Shown: positions 24,617 through 31,826 of the stretch, piece by piece | Numbering within the stretch: the stretch's first letter is position 1 | How the letters are laid out: each line of letters begins with the position of its first letter | Assembly (NCBI RefSeq): GCF_014836535.1 | Contig: NZ_JACSQP010000010.1 | Coordinates: 37,528 to 75,112, forward strand | Reading direction: 5' to 3' | Length of the DNA stretch: 37,585 nt | Source of the DNA: Microbacterium pullorum | GTDB taxonomy: Bacteria; Actinomycetota; Actinomycetes; Actinomycetales; Microbacteriaceae | Program-made: the position numbers and the translations under genes | Notes under the pieces: generated by a model | What the model saw: the letters and a program-made list of their open reading frames with translations, nothing else | The model's database searches: none | What the model was told of the DNA's origin: nothing

Positions 24617-24644
24617 CCGGAGCGTCGGATAGCGACGCCTCCGG
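24617..24644. other. candidate oriT inverted repeat upstream of relaxase
   Basis: CCGGAGCGTCG (24617-24627), loop GATAG and CGACGCCTCCGG (24633-24644) form an almost perfect stem with a single bulged C. The site lies 103 bases ahead of the MobF relaxase gene, in a non-coding gap. Origins of transfer commonly sit there and carry such a hairpin next to the nick site. No nick consensus can be assigned, so this is an inference from place and shape. Confidence 0.4.
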
Positions 24645-24717
24645 GATACGAAGCCTCGGAGCGCCCACACGTCTTGCAGATCGAGGTCCGTGTCCGCTCA
24701 CGCGGGCCCGGAGGCGC

Positions 24718-24738
24718 ACCTCTCTGGGGGTGGGAGGT
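24718..24738 (+). promoter_or_regulatory. probable fifth anti-Shine-Dalgarno hairpin (relaxase)
   Basis: ACCUCUC (24718-24724) and GGGAGGU (24732-24738) form a 7-bp stem (one G-U) around a 7-base loop and hide the ribosome-binding site of the relaxase gene at 24747. The preceding GGCGCACCU matches the 3' end of the leader family, but the 5' GGGGA part is not clearly kept. Confidence 0.5.
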
Positions 24739-24746
24739 CGATAGGG

Positions 24747-27700
24747 ATGTCGGTGTCGATGCGGGTGATGAGCGCGGGGGATGGGTACAAGTACCTGCTC
24801 CGCACTGTGGCTGCAGCCGATGGTGAGCGTCCCCTCTCCACACCGCTGACCCGCTATTACGCGGAGGCCGGCACACCACCCGGGCGGTGGCTCGGAAGCG
24901 GGCTGTCGGAGCTCGCCGACGAAAGGATCGCCGCGGGTTCGCGCGTGTCCGAAGCTCAGCTGGAGCTGCTCCTGGGCTTGGGGCGAGACCCTGGAACGGG
25001 CGCGCCTCTCGGCCGGGCATATCCCGAGTACGCGACCTCCGGGCAAAGTGCGAATAGCCCATCCAGTGCACCGGCCCAGCCAACAGCTCCAACCCCGAGT
25101 GCTCGGCGGCGCGCTGTGGCCGGCTACGACCTCACCTTCTCGCTGCCGAAATCGGCATCTGTCCTCTGGGCGATCGCTGACGCCGACACGCAAGCGAAGA
25201 TCGCCGCCGCGCATCACAAGGCGATCGACGACGTGCTCGCGTTCGTGGAAAGGGAACTCGCCGCCACGCGCGCTGGCGAAGCGGCGCGCGACGGCGCCGT
25301 TGCACAGGTCGAGGTCACGGGGCTCATCGCCGCGGCCTTCGATCACTTCGACTCGCGCGCGGGCGATCCGCAGTTGCACACGCACGTCGTGGTGAGCAAC
25401 AAGGTACGCACGGTGTTCGACGGCAAGTGGCGCTCGCTCGACGGGCGACCGCTGCATGCGGCGACCGTGGCGCTGTCCGAGTTGCACAACGCCGTGTTCG
25501 CCCACCACCTGACGCGTGCACTGGGCCTCGGGTGGGAACAGCGCGAGCGCGCAGCGGATCGAAATCCTGTGTGGGCGCTCACCCGTGTGCCGGAGCAGCT
25601 CGTCTCCGAGTTCTCGTCTCGCGCGCGTCACATCGAGGTTGAAAAAGACCGGCTCATCGATGAGTACATCGCCGCGCACGGTCGCACACCGTCGAAGGTG
25701 ACGATCATCCGGCTACGTCAGCAGGCGACGCTCGCGACTCGTCCCGAGAAGCAAGTCCGATCGCTCGCCGACCTCACGCGCGAGTGGCGCACCCGTGCCA
25801 GTCGACTCCTCGGCCGCGACGCGACCGCGTGGGCGCGTGATGCGATGCATGACGAAAGAGCCTCGACTCCGTCGCGCGCCGAGGACGTGTCGCTCGGCAT
25901 CCTGAACCAAGTCGCGGCGCGCGTGGTCGAGGGCGCGAGCGAACGCCGTTCGACGTGGGGGCGGTGGAACCTCTACGCCGAAGCCGCGCGGCACACGATG
26001 GGGTGGCGCTTCGTCGCAACGGAGGACCGCGTGGCAGTCGTCGGAATGATTACGGATGCTGCCGAGGTCCTCTCCGTGCGGCTCACGCCGCCCGAACTTG
26101 CAGTCTCGCCCGCCGACTTCCGGCGCGCAGATGGGACCAGCGTCTTCCGTCCGAGGAACTCCGAACGATACTCGTCGATTGCCCTGCTCGATGCGGAGGA
26201 GCGACTGCTCGCCACGTCGAGCACAACGGATGGTCCGGTTGTCAGCGCTGCAACCCTCGAGCACGCCGAGCGGGCGCGCCGCAATCACGGGCTTGTCCTC
26301 GGGCAGGATCAGCGCGCGGCGCTCCATTCGATTGCATCATCGGCTCGCGCGCTCGATGTCCTCATCGGGCCCGCCGGTGCAGGGAAGACGACGGCGATGC
26401 ACGCGCTGCGCCTCGCGTGGGAGCACGAGCATGGGCGCGGCTCGGTCATCGGGTTCGCACCGTCTGCTGCCGCCGCGCGCGAACTCGCCGACGATCTCGG
26501 TATCGCCACTGAGAACACTGCGAAGTGGTTGCACGAGCATCGCCAAGGGCGCGCGACGGTGCGCGCCGGTCAACTCGTGATCATCGACGAGGCATCCCTC
26601 GCCGGCACGCTTCCGCTCGATCGCATCTGCACGCTGGCCACGCAAGCGGGTGCGAAGGTGCTCCTAGTGGGGGACTGGGCGCAACTGCAGTCGGTCGACG
26701 CGGGCGGCGCGTTTCGGATGCTGGTCGAAGCACGTTCCGATGCTCCCGAACTCGCAGACGTGCATCGCTTTCAGCACCCGTGGGAGAAGGACGCGTCCCT
26801 CGACCTCCGCAACGGGCGGCTGCAAGCGCTGGATGCTTACGGCTCGCACGGCCGGGTCGTCGGCGGCGACGACGACGCGATGGCCGATCAGGCCTACACC
26901 GCATGGCTGGCCGACATGAGGTCGGGAACGTCGTCGGTGCTCATCGCCGATACGGGCGATGCCGTCGACGCCCTCAACCGACGGGCGCGCGCCGAGCTGA
27001 TCCTCTCCGGCGTCGTGGATGCCCGTGCCGAAGCGCCGTTGCGGGATGACGCGGCGGCATCCGTCGGAGACATCGTCATCACCCGGAAGAATGACCGTCG
27101 ACTGCGTTCCGGGCGCGACTGGGTGCGCAACGGAGCGAGGTGGAAGGTCGTGGCCGTTCGTAGCGATGGGTCGCTTCGCGTGCGCAACACCGACCGCGCC
27201 GGAACTCGACCGATCTACCTGCCGGCCGAGTATGTGGCCGAGAACGTTGACCTCGGCTACGCGGTGACCGCTTACCGGGCACAGGGCGTCACGACTGACA
27301 CCGCACATGCTGTCATCGAGCCCGGAACCACGCGCGAGAACCTGTACGTCGCAATGACGCGGGGGAGGGCGTCGAACACGGCGTACGTGGTTGTGGCTCG
27401 TCCTGACGACAATCACTCCGCGCGGCATCCGGGCGACCATGCGGATGCGACTGCCCGCGACATCCTCGTAGGCGTTCTTGGCCATGTCGGCGCCGAGTTG
27501 TCTGCCCACGAGACGCTCGCCGCGGAGCAGGAGAGCTGGGGGTCGATAATGCAACTCGCCGCTGAGTACGAGACGCTCGCGTCGTCTGCGCAACGGCCGC
27601 GCTGGACGAACCTCATCCACGCGTGCGGGCTATCCGACGCTCTGGTCGAAGCGGCGATCGCATCGGGCGCGTTCGGCGCTCTGACCGCCGGCCTTAGACG

Positions 27701-28262
27701 CGCCGAAGCGCTCGGACACAACGTCGACGCGCTGCTCCCACGGATCGCTGCCGCGCGCGGATTTGAGGATGCTGAGGACGCGGCGGCGGTGCTCCACGAG
27801 CGACTCGAGCAAGTTCTCGCTCAGCCGTCGAGTGGCAGCTCGCGGGGGAGTGCGCGTCGGCTGATCGCGGGTCTTATCCCGGCGGCGATGGGGGAGATGG
27901 ATGCCGAAATGCAGCGCGCCCTCGACGAACGGGCGCAACTTATCGAGGAACGAGCTTCGGTGCTGGTCGAATCGGCCTTGACGTCGCGAGAGAACTGGAT
28001 CGCATCGCTCGGGCGAGTTCCCGTCGACGCGGCGCGGGCGGGCGCATGGCGTCAGCAGGCGCGTATCGTCGCCGCCTACCGTGACCGGTACGGCGTCTTC
28101 GAGGATGACGCGCTCGGCGCTCCCGCTACCTCGGTGAACCAGCGACTGGATGCTGCGGCCGCAGCCGTGGCGCGGGATCGCGCGATCCGGCTATCGCAGG
28201 ATGCCACTCCTGCACAGTCGCAGCGGGCGCCAGCTCGCTCACGGCCTGTCCACAGTCTGTAG
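24747..28262 (+). CDS. MobF-family conjugative relaxase-helicase
   Basis: The product is about 1171 residues from the ATG at 24747, which has GGAGG at good spacing; an upstream in-frame ATG at 24690 lacks one. The TrwC-type relaxase domain covers about 1-330: N-terminal tyrosines in GYKYLL (14 and 16) and RYYAEAG (37-38), followed by GYDLTFSLPKSASVLWAIAD and the metal-binding GDPQLHTHVVVSNK with its histidines. A superfamily-1 helicase follows, with Walker A GPAGAGKTTAMHAL near 540 and Walker B VIIDEASLAG near 611, then the AMTRGRA motif that is a helicase hallmark near 870. The C-terminal 250 residues are helical and poorly conserved. It nicks oriT, stays covalently bound to the strand and unwinds it. 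It is encoded on the opposite strand to the transfer operon. Confidence 0.94.
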   Translation: MSVSMRVMSAGDGYKYLLRTVAAADGERPLSTPLTRYYAEAGTPPGRWLGSGLSELADERIAAGSRVSEAQLELLLGLGRDPGTGAPLGRAYPEYATSGQSANSPSSAPAQPTAPTPSARRRAVAGYDLTFSLPKSASVLWAIADADTQAKIAAAHHKAIDDVLAFVERELAATRAGEAARDGAVAQVEVTGLIAAAFDHFDSRAGDPQLHTHVVVSNKVRTVFDGKWRSLDGRPLHAATVALSELHNAVFAHHLTRALGLGWEQRERAADRNPVWALTRVPEQLVSEFSSRARHIEVEKDRLIDEYIAAHGRTPSKVTIIRLRQQATLATRPEKQVRSLADLTREWRTRASRLLGRDATAWARDAMHDERASTPSRAEDVSLGILNQVAARVVEGASERRSTWGRWNLYAEAARHTMGWRFVATEDRVAVVGMITDAAEVLSVRLTPPELAVSPADFRRADGTSVFRPRNSERYSSIALLDAEERLLATSSTTDGPVVSAATLEHAERARRNHGLVLGQDQRAALHSIASSARALDVLIGPAGAGKTTAMHALRLAWEHEHGRGSVIGFAPSAAAARELADDLGIATENTAKWLHEHRQGRATVRAGQLVIIDEASLAGTLPLDRICTLATQAGAKVLLVGDWAQLQSVDAGGAFRMLVEARSDAPELADVHRFQHPWEKDASLDLRNGRLQALDAYGSHGRVVGGDDDAMADQAYTAWLADMRSGTSSVLIADTGDAVDALNRRARAELILSGVVDARAEAPLRDDAAASVGDIVITRKNDRRLRSGRDWVRNGARWKVVAVRSDGSLRVRNTDRAGTRPIYLPAEYVAENVDLGYAVTAYRAQGVTTDTAHAVIEPGTTRENLYVAMTRGRASNTAYVVVARPDDNHSARHPGDHADATARDILVGVLGHVGAELSAHETLAAEQESWGSIMQLAAEYETLASSAQRPRWTNLIHACGLSDALVEAAIASGAFGALTAGLRRAEALGHNVDALLPRIAAARGFEDAEDAAAVLHERLEQVLAQPSSGSSRGSARRLIAGLIPAAMGEMDAEMQRALDERAQLIEERASVLVESALTSRENWIASLGRVPVDAARAGAWRQQARIVAAYRDRYGVFEDDALGAPATSVNQRLDAAAAAVARDRAIRLSQDATPAQSQRAPARSRPVHSL

Positions 28263-28345
28263 CGGGCGGTCCTATCCGTGCACGAGGGGCGGGGCGTACC
28301 CTGAGCGCAAGTGCAAGCTCCACGCCTGAAAGAGAGGCCTGGCAG

Positions 28346-28726
28346 ATGTTCCAAGTGCTGATCGCGTTCGTGAGTCGCATCTACGCGTACTTCCAGCGGA
28401 GTATGCCGACGAACATCCTCGTCCGCGCCACGCACACCCGCCGTGGACTCAAGTGGGGCGTCCCCGCAATGCTCCTCGCGGTCGTCTACATCGTGATCGC
28501 CGCCGCGCTAGCGCAGTGGGTCGCCGACGGCGCGCCGGGATGGATCAATCTGCTCGTGCTGTTGTGCCTGTGGAACGCGCTGAAGTTCGCGGTCAACGGG
28601 CCAGCCACCGCTGTGCGGCTGACGCGGGTCCGGGCGCGCGAACGGCGATATCGCGACGACATCCGCGCGGCTCGACCTCCGGAGACGCCTGTGGACGATC
28701 GAGCGGGGGCGGCAGGGCCGCGTTGA
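28346..28726 (+). CDS. small membrane protein of the actinobacterial 'sulfate permease-like' type
   Basis: The product is 126 residues. Its MFQVLIAFVSRIYAYFQR and MPTNILVRATHTRRGLKWGV opening is the signature of a small actinobacterial membrane protein often annotated, without evidence, as sulfate permease. Two membrane helices follow (about 37-58 and 65-85), then a basic cytoplasmic tail. AGAGAGG lies about 9 bases before the ATG. It follows the relaxase by 83 bases and is common in mobile elements of this phylum. A transport role is unlikely at this size, and I would call the function unknown. Confidence 0.75.
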   Translation: MFQVLIAFVSRIYAYFQRSMPTNILVRATHTRRGLKWGVPAMLLAVVYIVIAAALAQWVADGAPGWINLLVLLCLWNALKFAVNGPATAVRLTRVRARERRYRDDIRAARPPETPVDDRAGAAGPR

Positions 28727-29168
28727 GCGAGCCGGGGCTCGTTTCAGCGGCGACCATCGTGCAGTGCTGCGGGCGGGTCATCCCATGGACGCCTGGCGGC
28801 AGGCCGCCGACTGACCTCAATTGCGTTAGGCAGTGAGGGCGCAGATGGAGGCCAACGTGGCGTCATTAACTGCCGTCATCGAAGCAGGTGTCGTCGCCGT
28901 AGAGTCCTCGGTGCCCGAACCTCTGGTCGCGGCCGTTCGTAATCTCGCTCTGCCAGAGGGGCAGAGCATGGCGGCGGCGACCCGCGCCGCCTGGCCGATT
29001 CGACGGTCGATTACCCGTGGTCGAGTCGATGCGCTGGAGCCGCGATCACGCGCCTCGCCGACGCCGCACGACGCCTCCGCCGTGCATTCTCTACATGCGC
29101 GATCGCACACACCCGCACTCCCCGCCCCGACGCAATCGACGCCGAGATATTCGAGGAGGTGACCACCC
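28727..29168. other. mostly non-coding stretch, possible decayed gene
   Basis: No intact gene is clear. A plus-strand frame from 28845 (MEANVASLTAVIEAGVVAVE) looks protein-like for about 45 residues and then turns Arg/Ser/Pro-rich. A second plus frame around 28980-29250 (LADAARRLRRAFSTCAIAHT; DAIDAEIFEEV) looks protein-like but has no start codon with a ribosome-binding site. The two together suggest a frameshifted remnant. GGAGG at 29155 serves the small ORF that follows. Confidence 0.4.
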
Positions 29169-29249
29169 ATGACGATTTATCTCGGCGAACTGGGACAGCC
29201 CGCCAACCAGCGCGATTACGGCGCGCAATATGCGGATCAACGCTGCTAA
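29169..29249 (+). CDS. tiny ORF with strong ribosome-binding site
   Basis: The ORF codes for 26 residues (MTIYLGELGQPANQRDYG then an acidic, Gln-rich end) and has GAGGAGG 8 bases before the ATG. Its TAA overlaps an ATG (TAATG) of a further frame starting MRRDLAEREAVLTYEL, which loses coding character after 29304, where it becomes antisense to the minus-strand gene. It could be a real leader peptide, or the intact start of a truncated gene pair. Confidence 0.3.
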   Translation: MTIYLGELGQPANQRDYGAQYADQRC

Positions 29250-29304
29250 TGCGACGCGACCTCGCAGAACGCGAAGCCGTGCTCACATACGAACTACGCG
29301 CGCG

Positions 29305-29703
29305 TCACGGCTCGTTGTGGATCGGATCATCGCGGAAGCGCGCAAGCTCGCGGAGAAACTCCTCGGGTGCGGCGGCGCCACCTTCTACGCGGTCGACTCG
29401 CTCGACGAGCTGCGATGCCCAGCGGTTGTACCGCGCGATCAACTCGCTGCGTGACAGAGCGCTGAACATGTTGCCCTTGCCCGCAATCTCGGCGCGCTTG
29501 TTCATCGTCGCCGCCGTGAGGTAGACGCCTCCGGCGTAGTGCTCGTCGCTGAGCCAGTTCGTGAGGTTCGCGTCGTTCGAATCCACGGCGAGGCTGGCGC
29601 GCTTCAGTTCAGCCATCGCGGCGACTTTCTCAGCCGTGTCGACCTCGGACTCGGACAGGGAAAGCTCAGCCGCCAGGGCCCGGACTTCGGAAAGATCGGT
29701 CAT
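29305..29703 (-). CDS. hypothetical protein
   Basis: The product is 132 residues from the ATG at 29703; the longer reading upstream is low-complexity. It is acidic and helical (MTDLSEVRALAAELSLSESE; AEKVAAMAELKRASL) with a central NLTNWLSDEHYAGGVYLTAA, and a C-terminal EFLRELARFRDDPIHNEP. No membrane segment, signal or known motif is visible. It stands alone between remnant ORFs and a small membrane protein, facing away from the relaxase block. Confidence 0.6.
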   Translation of the reverse strand: MTDLSEVRALAAELSLSESEVDTAEKVAAMAELKRASLAVDSNDANLTNWLSDEHYAGGVYLTAATMNKRAEIAGKGNMFSALSRSELIARYNRWASQLVERVDRVEGGAAAPEEFLRELARFRDDPIHNEP

Positions 29704-29887
29704 GGGCACACCGTACCTGGGGCGGCGCTTGCAGCGCGATGATCCAGTCAGGCCGGGAGTTCGAGGTAGGCACGACGCGTGCGCCTCATGCACATCGCGA
29801 TTACAGCGAGAAGGTGCGCCGCATAAGCGCGACGATCCCGGACACTCACGGGTCAGGCCCGACAAGCACGAACGCGGCGCTCCCTGC

Positions 29888-30103
29888 TTACGCTGTAGGC
29901 GTCGTCATTTCGATCACAAGCGGGTTGGTCGCGGCGGCGACCACCGCGAGGAAGATCAGCGCGAATGCCAGGCCCACGGCATTGAGCACGTTGCTGAAGA
30001 GCTCGTCTATAAGCCCTGGGAGCTTCGAGTACGGCGGGGGGGACTGCTGAGGATCTTGGTGACTCACGGTAAGGCGGTGACGGTAGCCCAGTGGCGCTTC
30101 CAT
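29888..30103 (-). CDS. small single-span membrane protein
   Basis: About 71 residues from the ATG at 30103, or 59 from a GTG at 30067. The N-terminal half is Pro/Ser-rich (SHQDPQQSPPPYSKL) and the C-terminal half is one membrane helix (NAVGLAFALIFLAVVAAAT) followed by NPLVIEMTTPTA. There is no clear ribosome-binding site, so the start is uncertain. It is divergent from the ABC-3C operon that starts 34 bases away. A role in that system is possible but unsupported. Confidence 0.45.
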   Translation of the reverse strand: MEAPLGYRHRLTVSHQDPQQSPPPYSKLPGLIDELFSNVLNAVGLAFALIFLAVVAAATNPLVIEMTTPTA

Positions 30104-30136
30104 TAGGTTGAACTCAAGCGGCCACATGGAGGTGAC

Positions 30137-31333
30137 ATGCCACGAACTCACCTTCACGGTGCGGCAGGCCAGGCGCTCGGATACCTGCATCAGTGCTTGT
30201 GGGCCCTCGTCGAGCTGGGGCGTCGCGCCCAAGACGAGCCAACCGTAGAACTCCGGCTCGAGACCCTGGATGACCTTCAGTTCGACCTGGATGGCAGCCC
30301 AGTTGAGTTGCTTCAGGTGAAACATCATTCAGGACCGAGCGCGAGCCTGTCAGCTTCCAGCGTAGACCTCTGGCGGACTTTGAACGTCTGGATGGATCTC
30401 CCTGACGGAAGCTCGACGATTCTCCGCCTGGTCACAACTCGGAGCGTTCCGGCGGGCGGCGACCTGAGCGGGTTGACTGAGACTCGACGGAACGCGGCTG
30501 CTGCGCTAGCAGCAATCGACGCGGCGGCCATCAGCTCTACCAATCAGACCTCTGCCCCATGGCGGGCTCGATACATCGATCTCGACTACCGCCAGCGGCA
30601 ACTGCTCATCAGTCGCATTGTCCTTGACGATGCTACGCCGCACGCCGGTGACATTGATGGCGCACTTGTCCGCACATTCCGATACGCAATACCTCCTGGC
30701 CGGCAAGACGTCTTCATCGATCAGCTACTAGGGCGCTGGGCCTTCCTCGCAGTGTCTTTGCTGGACCGATCTCTCGATGCGGTCTCCGGAGTCGATCTAA
30801 TCGCGACCGTGGCGGACATTGCGGACCAGCTCAGACCGGATTCACTACCCATCGACCCCGCGCTCCCCGACAAGTTTGATCAACATCAAGCGGCTGAGTA
30901 CCACGAGCGCCGATTTGTTCACCAGTTGCGGTGGATAGCACTCGACGACACTCGCCTGTGGAAGGCCATTCGGGACTATCACCGGTCGTATGCCCAACGC
31001 TCTTACTGGCTTCGCCACCAGCTCGTTTCGGAGATCGAGCTGGACCGGTTCGCCTTTCGACTGCGGGATGAGTGGGAGACGGTGTTCGACAGAAAAGTTG
31101 CACAAATGCGTAGGCAAGGCAGGGGCGACTCAGCCATAGTTGGCCAGGAGATCCTCGAGGATCTTGCGCAGCAGTCGCGGGCTCGCATCCGCGATCGTTT
31201 CGAGGAGTCCTGGTTTAGTCGAGGATTTTTTCACGCGATGGCGGATGGTGAGTTGGGGATAGAGGATGACCCAATTGGCTGGCATCCGGACTTCGTCGAC
31301 AAGCTAGAGGAGTTGCTGTCGGATGCCGCGTGA
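30137..31333 (+). CDS. ABC-3C effector: PD-(D/E)xK nuclease (Cap4/DUF4297-like)
   Basis: The product is 398 residues. An N-terminal nuclease domain (about 1-130) begins HGAAGQALGYLHQCLWALVE and has the catalytic pattern LETLDDLQFD (Asp45/Asp46) followed by VELLQVKHH (Glu57, Gln60, Lys62), as in dsDNA-cutting Cap4/DUF4297 domains. The rest is the effector C-terminal domain of ABC three-component systems (QHQAAEYHERRFVHQLRWIA, then IGWHPDFVDKLEELL). GGAGGTGAC stands just before the ATG. It is the first gene of three, overlapping the middle component by 11 bases. In this family the ATPase senses infection and unleashes the effector; here the effector would cut DNA. The catalytic residues look intact. 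Confidence 0.85.
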   Translation: MPRTHLHGAAGQALGYLHQCLWALVELGRRAQDEPTVELRLETLDDLQFDLDGSPVELLQVKHHSGPSASLSASSVDLWRTLNVWMDLPDGSSTILRLVTTRSVPAGGDLSGLTETRRNAAAALAAIDAAAISSTNQTSAPWRARYIDLDYRQRQLLISRIVLDDATPHAGDIDGALVRTFRYAIPPGRQDVFIDQLLGRWAFLAVSLLDRSLDAVSGVDLIATVADIADQLRPDSLPIDPALPDKFDQHQAAEYHERRFVHQLRWIALDDTRLWKAIRDYHRSYAQRSYWLRHQLVSEIELDRFAFRLRDEWETVFDRKVAQMRRQGRGDSAIVGQEILEDLAQQSRARIRDRFEESWFSRGFFHAMADGELGIEDDPIGWHPDFVDKLEELLSDAA

Positions 31334-31823
31334 CCACCCCGATGCGGCAAGATGGCGACGAAGCCCTGAGGCACTGGCCCTCTTCAATCCCGTGCTCACG
31401 AGCGAGTTGATTCTCACCGCATGCTATTGGCGAAGTCAGGAGGATGGAGGCGGCATCGATTGGCCCGCACTCTTTCTAATCCTTCCGATCTCCCTTCACC
31501 CCGAAACGCGTGATGCCATGCCTCGCGACGCGAGAACGACGCTCGCAAAGTGGGCGGTTCGGCACGGCCCACTTGTTGCAGAACTTGAGTCGCGGACAGG
31601 TGTGATGCTCGATGCGTCGCGCCGGGGCATTCGCCGTGGGATGCGCCTTGGGCGCCTTCGACTCGAAGGGTCAACCATGTACGCTCAAGCCCGCCCGAAA
31701 CCGAGCGCAAGCGGGTGGCCAGACGAGCTATCCGCGTCATCGAAAGCGGCAAAGATGTATGGGAGATGGCTCGCGGGCGTCGAAACCCACGAGGCCCTTG
31801 AACTGCTTGGGATTGGACTCTAG
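31323..31823 (+). CDS. ABC-3C middle component
   Basis: The product is 166 residues with no catalytic motif. It has the compact helical pattern of the middle component of ABC three-component systems: NPVLTSELILTACYWRSQED near the start, PALFLILPISLHPETRDAM, then RDARTTLAKWAVRHGPLVAE. A C-terminal GRLRLEGSTMYAQA strand and SSKAAKMYGRWL helix follow. It starts within the end of the nuclease gene and ends 3 bases before the ATPase start, so all three are co-translated. It is believed to bridge effector and ATPase. Identification relies on position plus pattern. Confidence 0.8.
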   Translation: MPRDHPDAARWRRSPEALALFNPVLTSELILTACYWRSQEDGGGIDWPALFLILPISLHPETRDAMPRDARTTLAKWAVRHGPLVAELESRTGVMLDASRRGIRRGMRLGRLRLEGSTMYAQARPKPSASGWPDELSASSKAAKMYGRWLAGVETHEALELLGIGL

Positions 31824-31826
31824 GTA

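Noticed and set aside
24528..25679. 383-residue minus-strand ORF
   Set aside because: It is antisense to the relaxase domain, whose motifs are clear; long antisense frames are common at this GC content.
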